Source: Opitutia bacterium | Lineage (GTDB): Bacteria; Verrucomicrobiota; Verrucomicrobiia; Opitutales; UBA953 | Length of the DNA: 21,815 nucleotides | Direction of reading: 5' to 3' | Assembly (NCBI GenBank): GCA_003485955.1 | Contig: DNHH01000066.1 | Span: forward strand, 2,133-23,947 | Part shown: in pieces, positions 1 through 7,062 of the stretch | Layout of the letters: every line of letters starts with the position of its first letter | Numbering within the stretch: position 1 is the first letter of the stretch | Made by a program: the position numbers and the translations under genes | Notes under the pieces: model-generated | The model's database searches: none | The model's input: only the letters and a program-made list of their open reading frames with translations | What the model was told of the DNA's origin: nothing

Positions 1-3
1 ACA

Positions 4-201
4 GTGGCGCCGATGGAGACTTGGCTTCCAACGATTTTACTAAGCCTTGGTGCCTTTGCTCTTAGCTGTCGCGCGACAGGTTTTGCATTGTCCATTTCTG
101 GATGGAGGGTTGTGTTATCTGTCTTGATTTGGGCCACAATCGGTTGCGCTTTTTGCTGCTGCTGCGGCTGTTTCTTAGGATTTGTCGGCATGTCTAAATG
201 A
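4..201 (+). CDS. small Cys-rich membrane protein, possibly 5'-truncated
   Basis: I do not recognise this protein. The frame is open to the window edge, so the true start may lie upstream. Inside the window it could start at GTG 4 or ATG 13. About 65 residues are visible, with two hydrophobic segments near residues 7-30 and 36-62. The second contains an unusual cysteine cluster: C48, a run of four at C51-C54, and C56. It ends with a short polar tail. Its stop overlaps the start of the next gene (ATGA at 198-201), so translation is probably coupled to the DUF2752 gene. Small two-helix membrane proteins (TM2 or CD225-like) often sit beside DUF2752 genes, but similarity to those families is not clear here. 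The frame is probably real because of the tight coupling; its function is unknown. Confidence 0.55.
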   Translation: MAPMETWLPTILLSLGAFALSCRATGFALSISGWRVVLSVLIWATIGCAFCCCCGCFLGFVGMSK

Positions 202-620
202 TTCGACTGGTCCGACGTCCGCTCATTCCTGGGGAATTCGACGCTGAGCGTTGGATTCCTGCTGGTGTCTTAGCGGCTGGCATCGCCGCGTGGTCTTTTT
301 TCTATTTTGGTTTAACCACCCCTGCATGTCTTTTCCGTAAGCTCACCGGCGTGCCGTGTTTGGCCTGTGGTGGCACGCGGTGTGTGCGCAGTTTAGCATC
401 ATTTGATTTGTTGAGTGCATTCGCCTTCAGCCCGCTCGTTGCGCTTCTGGCGCTCATCGTATGCGGCTGGGCGACTTGGGCGGTTGTGGCTCGTCTGCGC
501 GGCGACCTTCTGCGGGTACGTTTAGCAACAGATGATGCGGGCCGCATACACCTTCGTTGGCTTGCCGGACTCGCTTTGCTCGCACACTGGGCATGGCTCT
601 ATTTTAAGCTGCCTACCTAA
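198..620 (+). CDS. DUF2752 family membrane protein
   Basis: This 140-residue integral membrane protein carries the DUF2752 signature. A hydrophobic helix lies near residues 21-40, followed by C44 and then the C54-x-x-C57-GGTR61 motif of the family's usual CPxCGxTR type. Two more hydrophobic segments follow, near residues 70-98 and 121-137. The cysteine pair suggests a metal or redox site, but the biochemical role of the family is not known to me. The ATG start overlaps the upstream stop (ATGA), and its own stop overlaps the nuclease start (TAATG at 618-622). The three genes are therefore likely expressed as one unit. Family assignment is firm; function is unknown. Confidence 0.88.
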   Translation: MIRLVRRPLIPGEFDAERWIPAGVLAAGIAAWSFFYFGLTTPACLFRKLTGVPCLACGGTRCVRSLASFDLLSAFAFSPLVALLALIVCGWATWAVVARLRGDLLRVRLATDDAGRIHLRWLAGLALLAHWAWLYFKLPT

Positions 621-1573
621 TGTTCAGGAAAGTTTTCAAAACCTGCTTCATCGCTTGTTTGCTTGTGCTGACAGCGGGTGTCTTGGTCTTGGCCGTTTAC
701 GCGTTGAGCGGTAAGTCGCAGCGTGCCGGTATAGAAAATGTGGTGCTGGATGGTGTGGACTTGGTCCGCGAGTCGCCGACGACGCCAGCATCTGTTGTCC
801 GCACGCTTGATAAAGTAGCTGATACCTTTCCCGTTATCGCGGATGACGCCATCGCAGCGCCGTCACCAGATCCCGCGGATGCTTCTCCTTATGGTGACCC
901 CGTTGGGCCTTGGTTGCACTTGGTGAATCCTGGCTATGAAGTTGGCTATGACGAAGTTGAACATGTGCCTCGATGGGCCGCTTACAAGGTGATGCCTCAT
1001 AAAGGCGTCCACGCCGCACGCCCGTCCGGATTTCGTAGCGACGCCCGAACGTATTCCAAAGTTCGCTCAGAGGTTTACACGCATTCGGGTTACGATCGAG
1101 GTCACATGGCCCCGAATTATGCCATGGGGGTGTGTCACGGAGTAGCCGCGCAGCACGCGAGTTTTTTGATGACGAATGTCGTGCCGCAGCTTCACGGCCT
1201 GAACGCTGGACTCTGGAAAGATATCGAACTGCGTATCGCCCAGCGGTATACCGAGCGCTACGGTGAAGTTTGGGTTGTGAATGGGCCTGTTTTTTCGCGC
1301 ACGGAAGCCGCGCGTTATATTGGCCCAGCCGATACGCGCGTGCGCGTTCCCGATGCATTCTGGATGGTGCTGATGACGCGTACGCCCGAAGGTCGCATTC
1401 GCAGCGTAGCATTTTTAATTCCGCACCGCGAGATATGGCGCGATCTCGACCTCTCTCGGTACCTTGTGAGTATCGATGAGGTTGAGCGCCTTAGCGGGCT
1501 CGACCTTTTCCCGCTTTTGTCGAAGGAAGTCCAAGGCGCACTCGAAGTTTCGCCGGCGCTGCGCGCTTGGTAA
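620..1573 (+). CDS. DNA/RNA non-specific endonuclease (NUC1 / Serratia nuclease type), membrane-anchored or exported
   Basis: This 317-residue protein begins with a basic stretch and a hydrophobic segment (about residues 9-30), which is a signal peptide or signal anchor. A linker runs to about residue 85 and the NUC1 beta-beta-alpha-metal nuclease domain occupies about 90-305. The catalytic motif DRGH is at 159-162, with H162 as general base. The downstream metal-binding helix has N195, W199 and E203, matching the N...W...E spacing of Serratia nuclease. NUC1 enzymes cut single- and double-stranded DNA and RNA with a divalent cation. The likely site of action is the periplasm or outside the cell, in nutrient acquisition or defence; that role is inference. 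No immunity protein is evident unless one of the upstream membrane proteins serves. The 3' end overlaps the convergent prmB-like gene by 83 nt. The conserved end of the NUC1 domain lies in this overlap, so the nuclease frame there is genuine. Confidence 0.9.
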   Translation: MFRKVFKTCFIACLLVLTAGVLVLAVYALSGKSQRAGIENVVLDGVDLVRESPTTPASVVRTLDKVADTFPVIADDAIAAPSPDPADASPYGDPVGPWLHLVNPGYEVGYDEVEHVPRWAAYKVMPHKGVHAARPSGFRSDARTYSKVRSEVYTHSGYDRGHMAPNYAMGVCHGVAAQHASFLMTNVVPQLHGLNAGLWKDIELRIAQRYTERYGEVWVVNGPVFSRTEAARYIGPADTRVRVPDAFWMVLMTRTPEGRIRSVAFLIPHREIWRDLDLSRYLVSIDEVERLSGLDLFPLLSKEVQGALEVSPALRAW

Positions 1574-2486
1574 GGCCGCGTCGCAGGGCCGTGCCACTGA
1601 TAAGGAAAACGCAATCGGAGCCATCGGCTGTTGGCAGCCATGTTACTTCGAGCTGTGGCCACGTCTTCATAATGGCATCATGCAGTCCGCCAATTTCCAC
1701 CACAAGGATGCCATGTGGCGATAGTAGCTTGCTTGCTTGTACGAGTAATTTCCGAATCACATCGAGGCCATCTTTGCCTGAGACCAAAGCCAAGCTAGGT
1801 TCTTTATGAAACTCTGCAGGGAGCCCTTTTAAGAGAGCTGTAGGTTCATAAGGTGGATTACAAACAATGAGATCATAGAGTCCCTTCAGACCCTTTAAGG
1901 TATCGGTGTGATGTAGGTGAATGCGCTCCGACAGGCCATGATCAGCCACATTAAGCTGAGCGACTTCAAGCGCATCAGCCGACAAGTCCGTTGCATCAAT
2001 CGTTGCTGCTGGAAACTGTTTAGCCAAAAGAACCGCAAGACAGCCTGAGCCCGTACATGCATCTGCAACACGAAGAACTTTTGTTGAGTCGGGTAGCCAA
2101 AGGGGAATTTGCTCTGGGATGATTTCTACAAAATAGGAACGTGGAATAATCACGCGCCGGTCCACGCGAAAGTGTAGCCCGCCGAGCCAGGCCTCTCCTG
2201 TTAAGTAAGCCGTCGGCTCTTTATCGAAAAGACGTCTTTCCGCGAGGTGGCGCAATTTGGCAGCAGCAGTCTCTGGCATCGGCTGTTTTAGGGCCTTCTG
2301 CAATGCCTCCCAGGGCAGACCGAGTGCGTGCGCAAGTAATGTTTCCGCTTCTTGTTCAGCGTTCAGGAAGCCTTGGCCATGAGCTGCACCCGTCTTCTCG
2401 AGCTGCTGGATGATAAAGCTCAACCAGTGCCTGCCGGTGCGTAATTTACGAACGGCAATATCCGACAGGCGTTGGGCAGTGCCCAT
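1491..2486 (-). CDS. prmB: PrmB-like N5-glutamine methyltransferase (ribosomal protein L3)
   Basis: This 331-residue class I SAM-dependent methyltransferase belongs to the HemK/PrmC/PrmB group. SAM motif I (DACTGSG) is at 142-148 and the glutamine-methylating NPPY motif at 210-213. Three features favour PrmB over PrmC: the IIPRS element (113-117) in place of PrmC's IPRPET, the segment LPAEFHKEP (222-230) followed by a GKDGLD motif, and an N-terminal helical domain resembling PrmB. PrmB methylates the conserved glutamine of ribosomal protein L3, while PrmC modifies release factors RF1 and RF2. The start ATG is 6 nt after the accC stop, so it is the last gene of the accB-accC transcript. A basic tail of about 30 residues (302-331) lies beyond the usual family end and is encoded antisense to the nuclease gene. 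PrmC remains the alternative assignment. Confidence 0.75.
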   Translation of the reverse strand: MGTAQRLSDIAVRKLRTGRHWLSFIIQQLEKTGAAHGQGFLNAEQEAETLLAHALGLPWEALQKALKQPMPETAAAKLRHLAERRLFDKEPTAYLTGEAWLGGLHFRVDRRVIIPRSYFVEIIPEQIPLWLPDSTKVLRVADACTGSGCLAVLLAKQFPAATIDATDLSADALEVAQLNVADHGLSERIHLHHTDTLKGLKGLYDLIVCNPPYEPTALLKGLPAEFHKEPSLALVSGKDGLDVIRKLLVQASKLLSPHGILVVEIGGLHDAIMKTWPQLEVTWLPTADGSDCVFLISGTALRRGLTKRAAPAKLRVRLGLPSTKAGKGRAR

Positions 2487-2492
2487 TCGGGC

Positions 2493-3869
2493 TTAGGTCA
2501 GTGGCGCAGCCTGCCAAAGTTCCTTTGGCGTGCGCTCAAAGAAGTCCTCAAGGTACTTGGTGGTCGCACCGCCTTGGCGGAAGACTGGATCCTTCATAAT
2601 CGCACGACAAACGGGAATGGTGGTGTGTACGCCGCGAATAATGTACTCGCTGAGTGCGCGGTGCATTCGATCGAGCGCCTTTTGACGTGTCGCGCCGACC
2701 GAGATGATCTTCGCAATCATGGAGTCGTAAAGGGGAGGGATGGTATAGCCCGAGTAGCAATGTGAGTCGATGCGCACGCCGTGACCGCCGGGTGCGTAGT
2801 AGAGGCCGATGGTGCCAGGACTTGGTGCGAAATTGCGTGAAGGGTCTTCAGCATTGATACGACACTCGATAGCGTGGCCAGTGATTTTGATATCCTTTTG
2901 GTCGACTTCAATCTTCTCACCGCAAGCGATGAGGATTTGCCGACGAACCAAGTCCATATCGGTAACTTCTTCGGTAACCCCGTGCTCCACTTGGATGCGC
3001 GTGTTCATTTCCATGAAGTAATAGTTACCAGCTTTATCGACGAGGAATTCAATCGTGCCCGCGTTCTGATAACCAATTTCCGAGGCGAGACGCACCGCGG
3101 TTTTACCCATTTGCTCGCGCAGTTTTGGTGTCAGGAAGGGGGAAGGGGACTCTTCAATTAATTTCTGGTGGCGACGCTGCACCGAGCAGTCGCGTTCGCC
3201 GAGGTGAACAACTTTGCCATGCTCATCAGCGAGAATCTGGAATTCGATGTGCCGTGGCTGTTCAATGTATTTTTCGATATAGACCGAGCCGTTGCCAAAG
3301 GCTTTTTCGGCTTCCATGCGGGCGCTATCATACTCTTTCGCAAATGCTGCTGCGTTATGCACAATGCGCATACCTTTTCCACCACCACCTGCGACGGCTT
3401 TGATGATAACAGGGAAGCCTATGCGCTGTGCTTCTTTGATGGCTTCTCGCTGTCCGTCTACAGGTCCGTCGGTACCTGGTACCGTCGGCACTTTTGCTTT
3501 TGCGGCGGTTTGCTTGGCAACAGCTTTGTCGCCCATTAAGCGAATGTGCTCAGGGCGTGGGCCGATAAACTTGATATTCGCGGCAGCGCACTTCTCGGCA
3601 AAACCCGCTTTCTCTGAAAGGAATCCGTAACCTGGATGGATGGCGTCGACGTTGGTGATTTCTGCAGCGGAGATGATACGATCTTCGCGGAGGTAGGAGT
3701 CTTTACTTGGGCCCGGTCCAATACAGACGGCTTCGTCGGCCAATTGAACGTGCAGTGATTGTTCGTCGGCTTGCGAATAGACAGCGACGGTTTTGATGCC
3801 GAGTTCGCGACAAGCTCGGATGACCCGAAGCGCAATTTCGCCTCGGTTGGCGATAAGGATTTTATTCAT
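2493..3869 (-). CDS. accC: acetyl-CoA carboxylase biotin carboxylase subunit
   Basis: AccC carboxylates biotin carried on AccB, using ATP and bicarbonate, in the first half-reaction of acetyl-CoA carboxylase (fatty acid synthesis, cytoplasm). The 458-residue length is normal for the family (about 450). The N-terminal domain starts with the classic ANRGEIA (7-13). The ATP-grasp glycine loop GGGGKGM is at 161-167. Catalytic or nucleotide residues line up as K115, K157, H207, E274, E287, N289, R291 and R337 (RINAEDP). The usual HPVTE after the EMNTRIQVE motif reads HGVTE here (296-300), a minor substitution. The ATG start is 17 nt after the accB stop. Co-transcription with accB and prmB is likely. 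Confidence 0.97.
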   Translation of the reverse strand: MNKILIANRGEIALRVIRACRELGIKTVAVYSQADEQSLHVQLADEAVCIGPGPSKDSYLREDRIISAAEITNVDAIHPGYGFLSEKAGFAEKCAAANIKFIGPRPEHIRLMGDKAVAKQTAAKAKVPTVPGTDGPVDGQREAIKEAQRIGFPVIIKAVAGGGGKGMRIVHNAAAFAKEYDSARMEAEKAFGNGSVYIEKYIEQPRHIEFQILADEHGKVVHLGERDCSVQRRHQKLIEESPSPFLTPKLREQMGKTAVRLASEIGYQNAGTIEFLVDKAGNYYFMEMNTRIQVEHGVTEEVTDMDLVRRQILIACGEKIEVDQKDIKITGHAIECRINAEDPSRNFAPSPGTIGLYYAPGGHGVRIDSHCYSGYTIPPLYDSMIAKIISVGATRQKALDRMHRALSEYIIRGVHTTIPVCRAIMKDPVFRQGGATTKYLEDFFERTPKELWQAAPLT

Positions 3870-3886
3870 GCGAAGACCTGATCGAA

Positions 3887-4363
3887 TTAGTTAGCCTTAA
3901 CCCGGAAGAGGGCTTGGCCGAACTCGACAGAGGTTCCACTTGCGACGAGGCACTCGACAACGGTTCCAGTCACCTCGGCTTGAATTTCATTCATCACTTT
4001 CATGGCTTCGATGATACAGACGTTGGTATCGCTCTTAATTTGGCTACCAACGCCGACAAAGGGAGGGGCGTCCGGTGAGGCCGCGCTATAGAAGGTGCCG
4101 ACCATCGGGGAGGTGATGGTCTTAAGCGAAGGGTCTGCGGCGATTGGCGCAGGGGCAGGGGCGGCGGCTTGGCTCACAGGGGCAGGGGCGGCGACTTGAG
4201 GGGCGGCAGTAGGTGCAGGAGCAGCCGTTGTAATGGTCTGTTGGGCCTTGCCGGGCACGTCCCGCTTGATGCGGAGCTTAAATTCTTGGTCTTGGATCTC
4301 GAATTCGGACAAGTCCGACTTCTTCATTAAATCCACTACCTGTTTGATTTTTTGGAGGTCCAA
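3887..4363 (-). CDS. accB: acetyl-CoA carboxylase biotin carboxyl carrier protein
   Basis: AccB carries biotin between AccC and the carboxyltransferase. The 158-residue protein has an N-terminal helical region, an Ala/Pro-rich flexible linker (about 47-78) and a biotinyl domain. The domain has PMVGTFY at 86-92 and the biotinylation motif EAMKVMNE at 119-126, with K122 as the biotin-accepting lysine. The start is taken as TTG at 4361-4363. It restores the conserved beginning of the family (MDLQKIKQVVDLM), and a GAGGA ribosome-binding site lies 7 nt upstream. The in-frame ATG at residue 13 would remove this conserved helix. The gene heads the accB-accC-prmB operon. The efp gene often found upstream of accB is absent; an AsmA-like gene ends 124 nt upstream. 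Confidence 0.96.
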   Translation of the reverse strand: MDLQKIKQVVDLMKKSDLSEFEIQDQEFKLRIKRDVPGKAQQTITTAAPAPTAAPQVAAPAPVSQAAAPAPAPIAADPSLKTITSPMVGTFYSAASPDAPPFVGVGSQIKSDTNVCIIEAMKVMNEIQAEVTGTVVECLVASGTSVEFGQALFRVKAN

Positions 4364-4370
4364 GTTTGTG

Positions 4371-4375
4371 TCCTC
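4371..4375 (-). promoter_or_regulatory. ribosome-binding site of accB
   Basis: GAGGA on the minus strand, 7 nt before the TTG codon. It decides the non-ATG start of accB. Most other genes in the window lack such a site. Confidence 0.7.
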
Positions 4376-4395
4376 AGTTAGGTTTGTGAACGGAC

Positions 4396-4425
4396 TAAAT
4401 AGAGGTATCCCAAGCAGGTAATCAA
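4396..4425 (-). promoter_or_regulatory. candidate promoter of the accB-accC-prmB operon
   Basis: In the 124-nt gap upstream of accB the minus strand shows TTGATT (4420-4425, -35-like, 4 of 6) and TATTTA (4396-4401, -10-like, 3 of 6) with an 18-nt spacer. Transcription would start near 4389, leaving a leader of about 25 nt. The match is weak. Its support comes mainly from location: this is the only sizeable gap on the minus strand between 4363 and 12805. Confidence 0.3.
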
Positions 4426-4487
4426 CCCCTTAGTTACCCCACGTCTAAGCAACAGCTTAAGTGGTTGTTTATAAATAACTTGAGATA

Positions 4488-7058
4488 CTATTTAGTTGGC
4501 TTTTTAAGGCCAACCTGCGGTTTACGCATATTGCCCCCAATATATATGTTTATCATGCTGGCTATCAGTCGGTTAGGATTCAATAAGCCGAGCGGACCAA
4601 GGCTCGAGGGGGAGACTTTCATCTGCCCAGACAAGTCCAAGGTGCCATCTCGCAGGCTTATATTGCCCTTAAATTTAAGTGATGCGCTAGGCCCTGTCAG
4701 GTCTAGCCGTTTAACCTCTGCTGACCCGGCTTTGCACCGGAGGGTTAATTCGGCCTTTTCGAGGGGGTAGCTCGAAAATCCAAGGCCTAGGGCATCAAGT
4801 CCCTCCGACAGCCCCCCTAGAAGATGAACCGTCTTTAAGTGTGAGTCGGTAAGAACGGCATACCCCTCTCCCTCGGTCGCCCAGGGCTCATTAAAGTCAA
4901 TCGCTCCTTTATAAGAGGCCATGAGATTCGATGTATCTTTTGTCCCTTGTTTCTCTGGGGACCGGCCCTGAAGGCTTGCGGCTAAATTCATAAGGCCCGT
5001 TCGACTCCAATCGACTACGGTAACAGCAAGGAAGTTTTGATGGGACATGTCGCCTTTTAGATCCACGGTCGTACGACCGCCGCTAACCCCGCCGGTGGCG
5101 TGGATAGAAATTTCAGAACCCGACGGATTTTTGGTTAGGTCGAGCACGAGATTGTCAACGTCTACACCTGCAATGGTTGCCGTTTCGGCGGCAGTCAGGT
5201 GCAGCTGGAGTGAAAGATCTGGTTCGACGGTTAAACGAATGAGGGGCTTCGGAAATTTCCAACCGCGTAGTTGGTTCGCTAGCTTGATATCGTGTAGGCG
5301 TAAAAGGAAAGCAGGCTGAATACTTCCTTCGATAGAGATGCGAGGTTGTCCGTTCCACTCCGGTTTGAGCGAGGTCCATTCGATCGCGCCACGTGCACTG
5401 CCCGCGCTGCGACCGTCGAGCTCGCCTTGCGCCGAGTCAATTCGCACCGTGGTATTCATAGGCGTGTGGAATACCCAAAGGTCCGCGGCTGCGAATCGTC
5501 CACCCATGAAGCCGAAGTTTTCAAGCTGTGCGCGGACCACGACTTTTTCGGCGTCAGCTGCCCCCCATTTCCCTTTTACCAGCACGTCTGCGTGCGGCCG
5601 TGTTCCTGTCGTCGATAAATCAAAAAGTGACCAAAGATTTTTCCACCAATCACCGAGCAAACCATTTAAAAAAGACGTGTTAACGGGATATCCCTCAGTT
5701 GAGTTAAGCCGAATGGCATACGCATCGTTCAACTGAAGGCCTCCCTCAATTTCACCACAAAGCCCAGCGAGATTAAGACGACGCAGGCTTAAGTTGTTTT
5801 TATCCGTCGAAAAATCAAAGTCGCCCGTGAATGTTGCAAGCGTGCTCTCTGGACGAACGCGCGAAGGGCTGATGCCGTTCCATCCAAATTTTGAAAACGC
5901 AAACGAACCATGTCCGCGAACATGTCCAGCTTTGCTCCACAAAAGTTCTGTCCCAAAAACATCGATCGAGCCGCTCAAGTCGACCCCGATCTTTCTGGTA
6001 CTTTCCGCCACAGGAACAATGCGGACTAAATCACTCGCAGCAATATGTGCATAGCTGTCTTTGATGGCCACCCAGTCGTTGTTCGTCGTTACACTCGTCT
6101 GGACCCAGGAGTTGTCGGTTGAGAGGTTTACGGTGAATGACTGTGTGGATGTGTCATGCCATTTGCCACGGACATGTGCGTTTATGTGCTCGAGGCCATC
6201 AACCTGGATGCCGGCGAGGAAAGCATTGATGCTTCCTTGTTCATCCATAAAAACCCAAGCATCACGTGCGCTCGCGTCCCACGCGCGCAACTCTTGGAGG
6301 TGTAATTGGGCACGGAGTGAGCGATCGAAGACTACTCGAGCCTTTCCGCGTTTTACGGTTAATGGTAGCGAGCTGATAGATGTGGGGTTTTCAATAAAGT
6401 CTGCCGACAGCTGTGCGCTATGATTCGGCCCAGAAACGTTTAGAACGACGCTGCCTTCGAGGGCCCGTAAGGCCTTGAGGCCGTTGATTGCGACTACTCG
6501 ATTCCAGCGCAAGGTCGGCGCAGCATCCGGCGACCATTTCTCCTCAACTGAAAGCTGGGTAGGTGGTAGGATTAAATCTGCTCGTAATACCATGGAGCCA
6601 ACGCGCGTTGCCAATTGCGCCACAAGCCTGCCATTTGAGTTTGTGAGGCGTATAACGAAATCATCGCAGACGGCTTTTCTATCTAGCTCTCCCAAGGTGC
6701 CACGTCCGCGAGCCTCCATTGTCTTTAGCTCGAGTTTTCCAATTAACAACTCAGCCCAGTTCGGCGTGAAATCTAAGTCAGCATAAAGTACATCCCCGGG
6801 ATACTCGTCATGGGCGAGCTGTGCGCCGCCTAAACGAATCCGCCCACAGTTATCGATAGTTGCTTCACGACAAGTAAATGAGAGTTGTCCGGCAAAGATT
6901 TCGGACACCGCACTGAGCACGACCGGAGGTAGGCGTGTAGGCGTGCGATGTGAAATAATCCACAGAGCCGCAAGTTGCCCGATGAGTAGAAGGCAAAGAA
7001 ATGTCCGAACGATAAATTTTGCCGTGTGCCAGGCAATTTTTAGCAATGGTTTGCCCAT
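4488..7058 (-). CDS. large AsmA-like envelope protein
   Basis: This 856-residue protein has one N-terminal transmembrane helix (about residues 14-36, after a basic start) and a long beta-rich extracytoplasmic region. The C-terminal about 130 residues carry an AsmA-like C-terminal pattern: a run ending in sequences like LDLTGPSASLKFKGNI and DLSGQMKVSP, then a short basic tail. AsmA-like proteins (AsmA, TamB, YhdP superfamily) are inner-membrane-anchored proteins linked to lipid or outer-membrane homeostasis in Gram-negative bacteria. The frame could open further upstream at 7136, but that would overlap the DUF4340 gene by 74 nt. ATG 7056-7058 is 4 nt after the DUF4340 stop and leads directly into the basic-plus-hydrophobic N-terminus, so I chose it. 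It is the last gene of the six-gene ABC operon, which suggests a shared envelope function. Confidence 0.85.
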   Translation of the reverse strand: MGKPLLKIAWHTAKFIVRTFLCLLLIGQLAALWIISHRTPTRLPPVVLSAVSEIFAGQLSFTCREATIDNCGRIRLGGAQLAHDEYPGDVLYADLDFTPNWAELLIGKLELKTMEARGRGTLGELDRKAVCDDFVIRLTNSNGRLVAQLATRVGSMVLRADLILPPTQLSVEEKWSPDAAPTLRWNRVVAINGLKALRALEGSVVLNVSGPNHSAQLSADFIENPTSISSLPLTVKRGKARVVFDRSLRAQLHLQELRAWDASARDAWVFMDEQGSINAFLAGIQVDGLEHINAHVRGKWHDTSTQSFTVNLSTDNSWVQTSVTTNNDWVAIKDSYAHIAASDLVRIVPVAESTRKIGVDLSGSIDVFGTELLWSKAGHVRGHGSFAFSKFGWNGISPSRVRPESTLATFTGDFDFSTDKNNLSLRRLNLAGLCGEIEGGLQLNDAYAIRLNSTEGYPVNTSFLNGLLGDWWKNLWSLFDLSTTGTRPHADVLVKGKWGAADAEKVVVRAQLENFGFMGGRFAAADLWVFHTPMNTTVRIDSAQGELDGRSAGSARGAIEWTSLKPEWNGQPRISIEGSIQPAFLLRLHDIKLANQLRGWKFPKPLIRLTVEPDLSLQLHLTAAETATIAGVDVDNLVLDLTKNPSGSEISIHATGGVSGGRTTVDLKGDMSHQNFLAVTVVDWSRTGLMNLAASLQGRSPEKQGTKDTSNLMASYKGAIDFNEPWATEGEGYAVLTDSHLKTVHLLGGLSEGLDALGLGFSSYPLEKAELTLRCKAGSAEVKRLDLTGPSASLKFKGNISLRDGTLDLSGQMKVSPSSLGPLGLLNPNRLIASMINIYIGGNMRKPQVGLKKPTK

Positions 7059-7062
7059 GCGC

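Noticed and set aside
834..1412. Open frame of 192 codons on the minus strand opposite the nuclease gene
   Set aside because: It lies wholly antisense to a gene with clear catalytic motifs. Its product is rich in Arg, Ser and His with no domain pattern, which is typical of a shadow frame.
4142..4240. Imperfect G-rich tandem repeat inside accB, considered as a repeat element
   Set aside because: It encodes the Ala/Pro-rich linker normal in AccB, so codon repetition explains it.
4446..4459. Small hairpin TAAGC-4 nt-GCTTA in the gap upstream of accB, considered as a terminator or regulator
   Set aside because: The stem is 5 bp with no T run on either strand, and competing pairings exist. It is too weak to support a call.
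4495..4514. Hairpin GTTGGC-8 nt-GCCAAC at the end of the AsmA-like gene, considered as a terminator
   Set aside because: The stem is only 6 bp and no U tract follows on the minus-strand transcript. The sequence is also the coding end of the gene.
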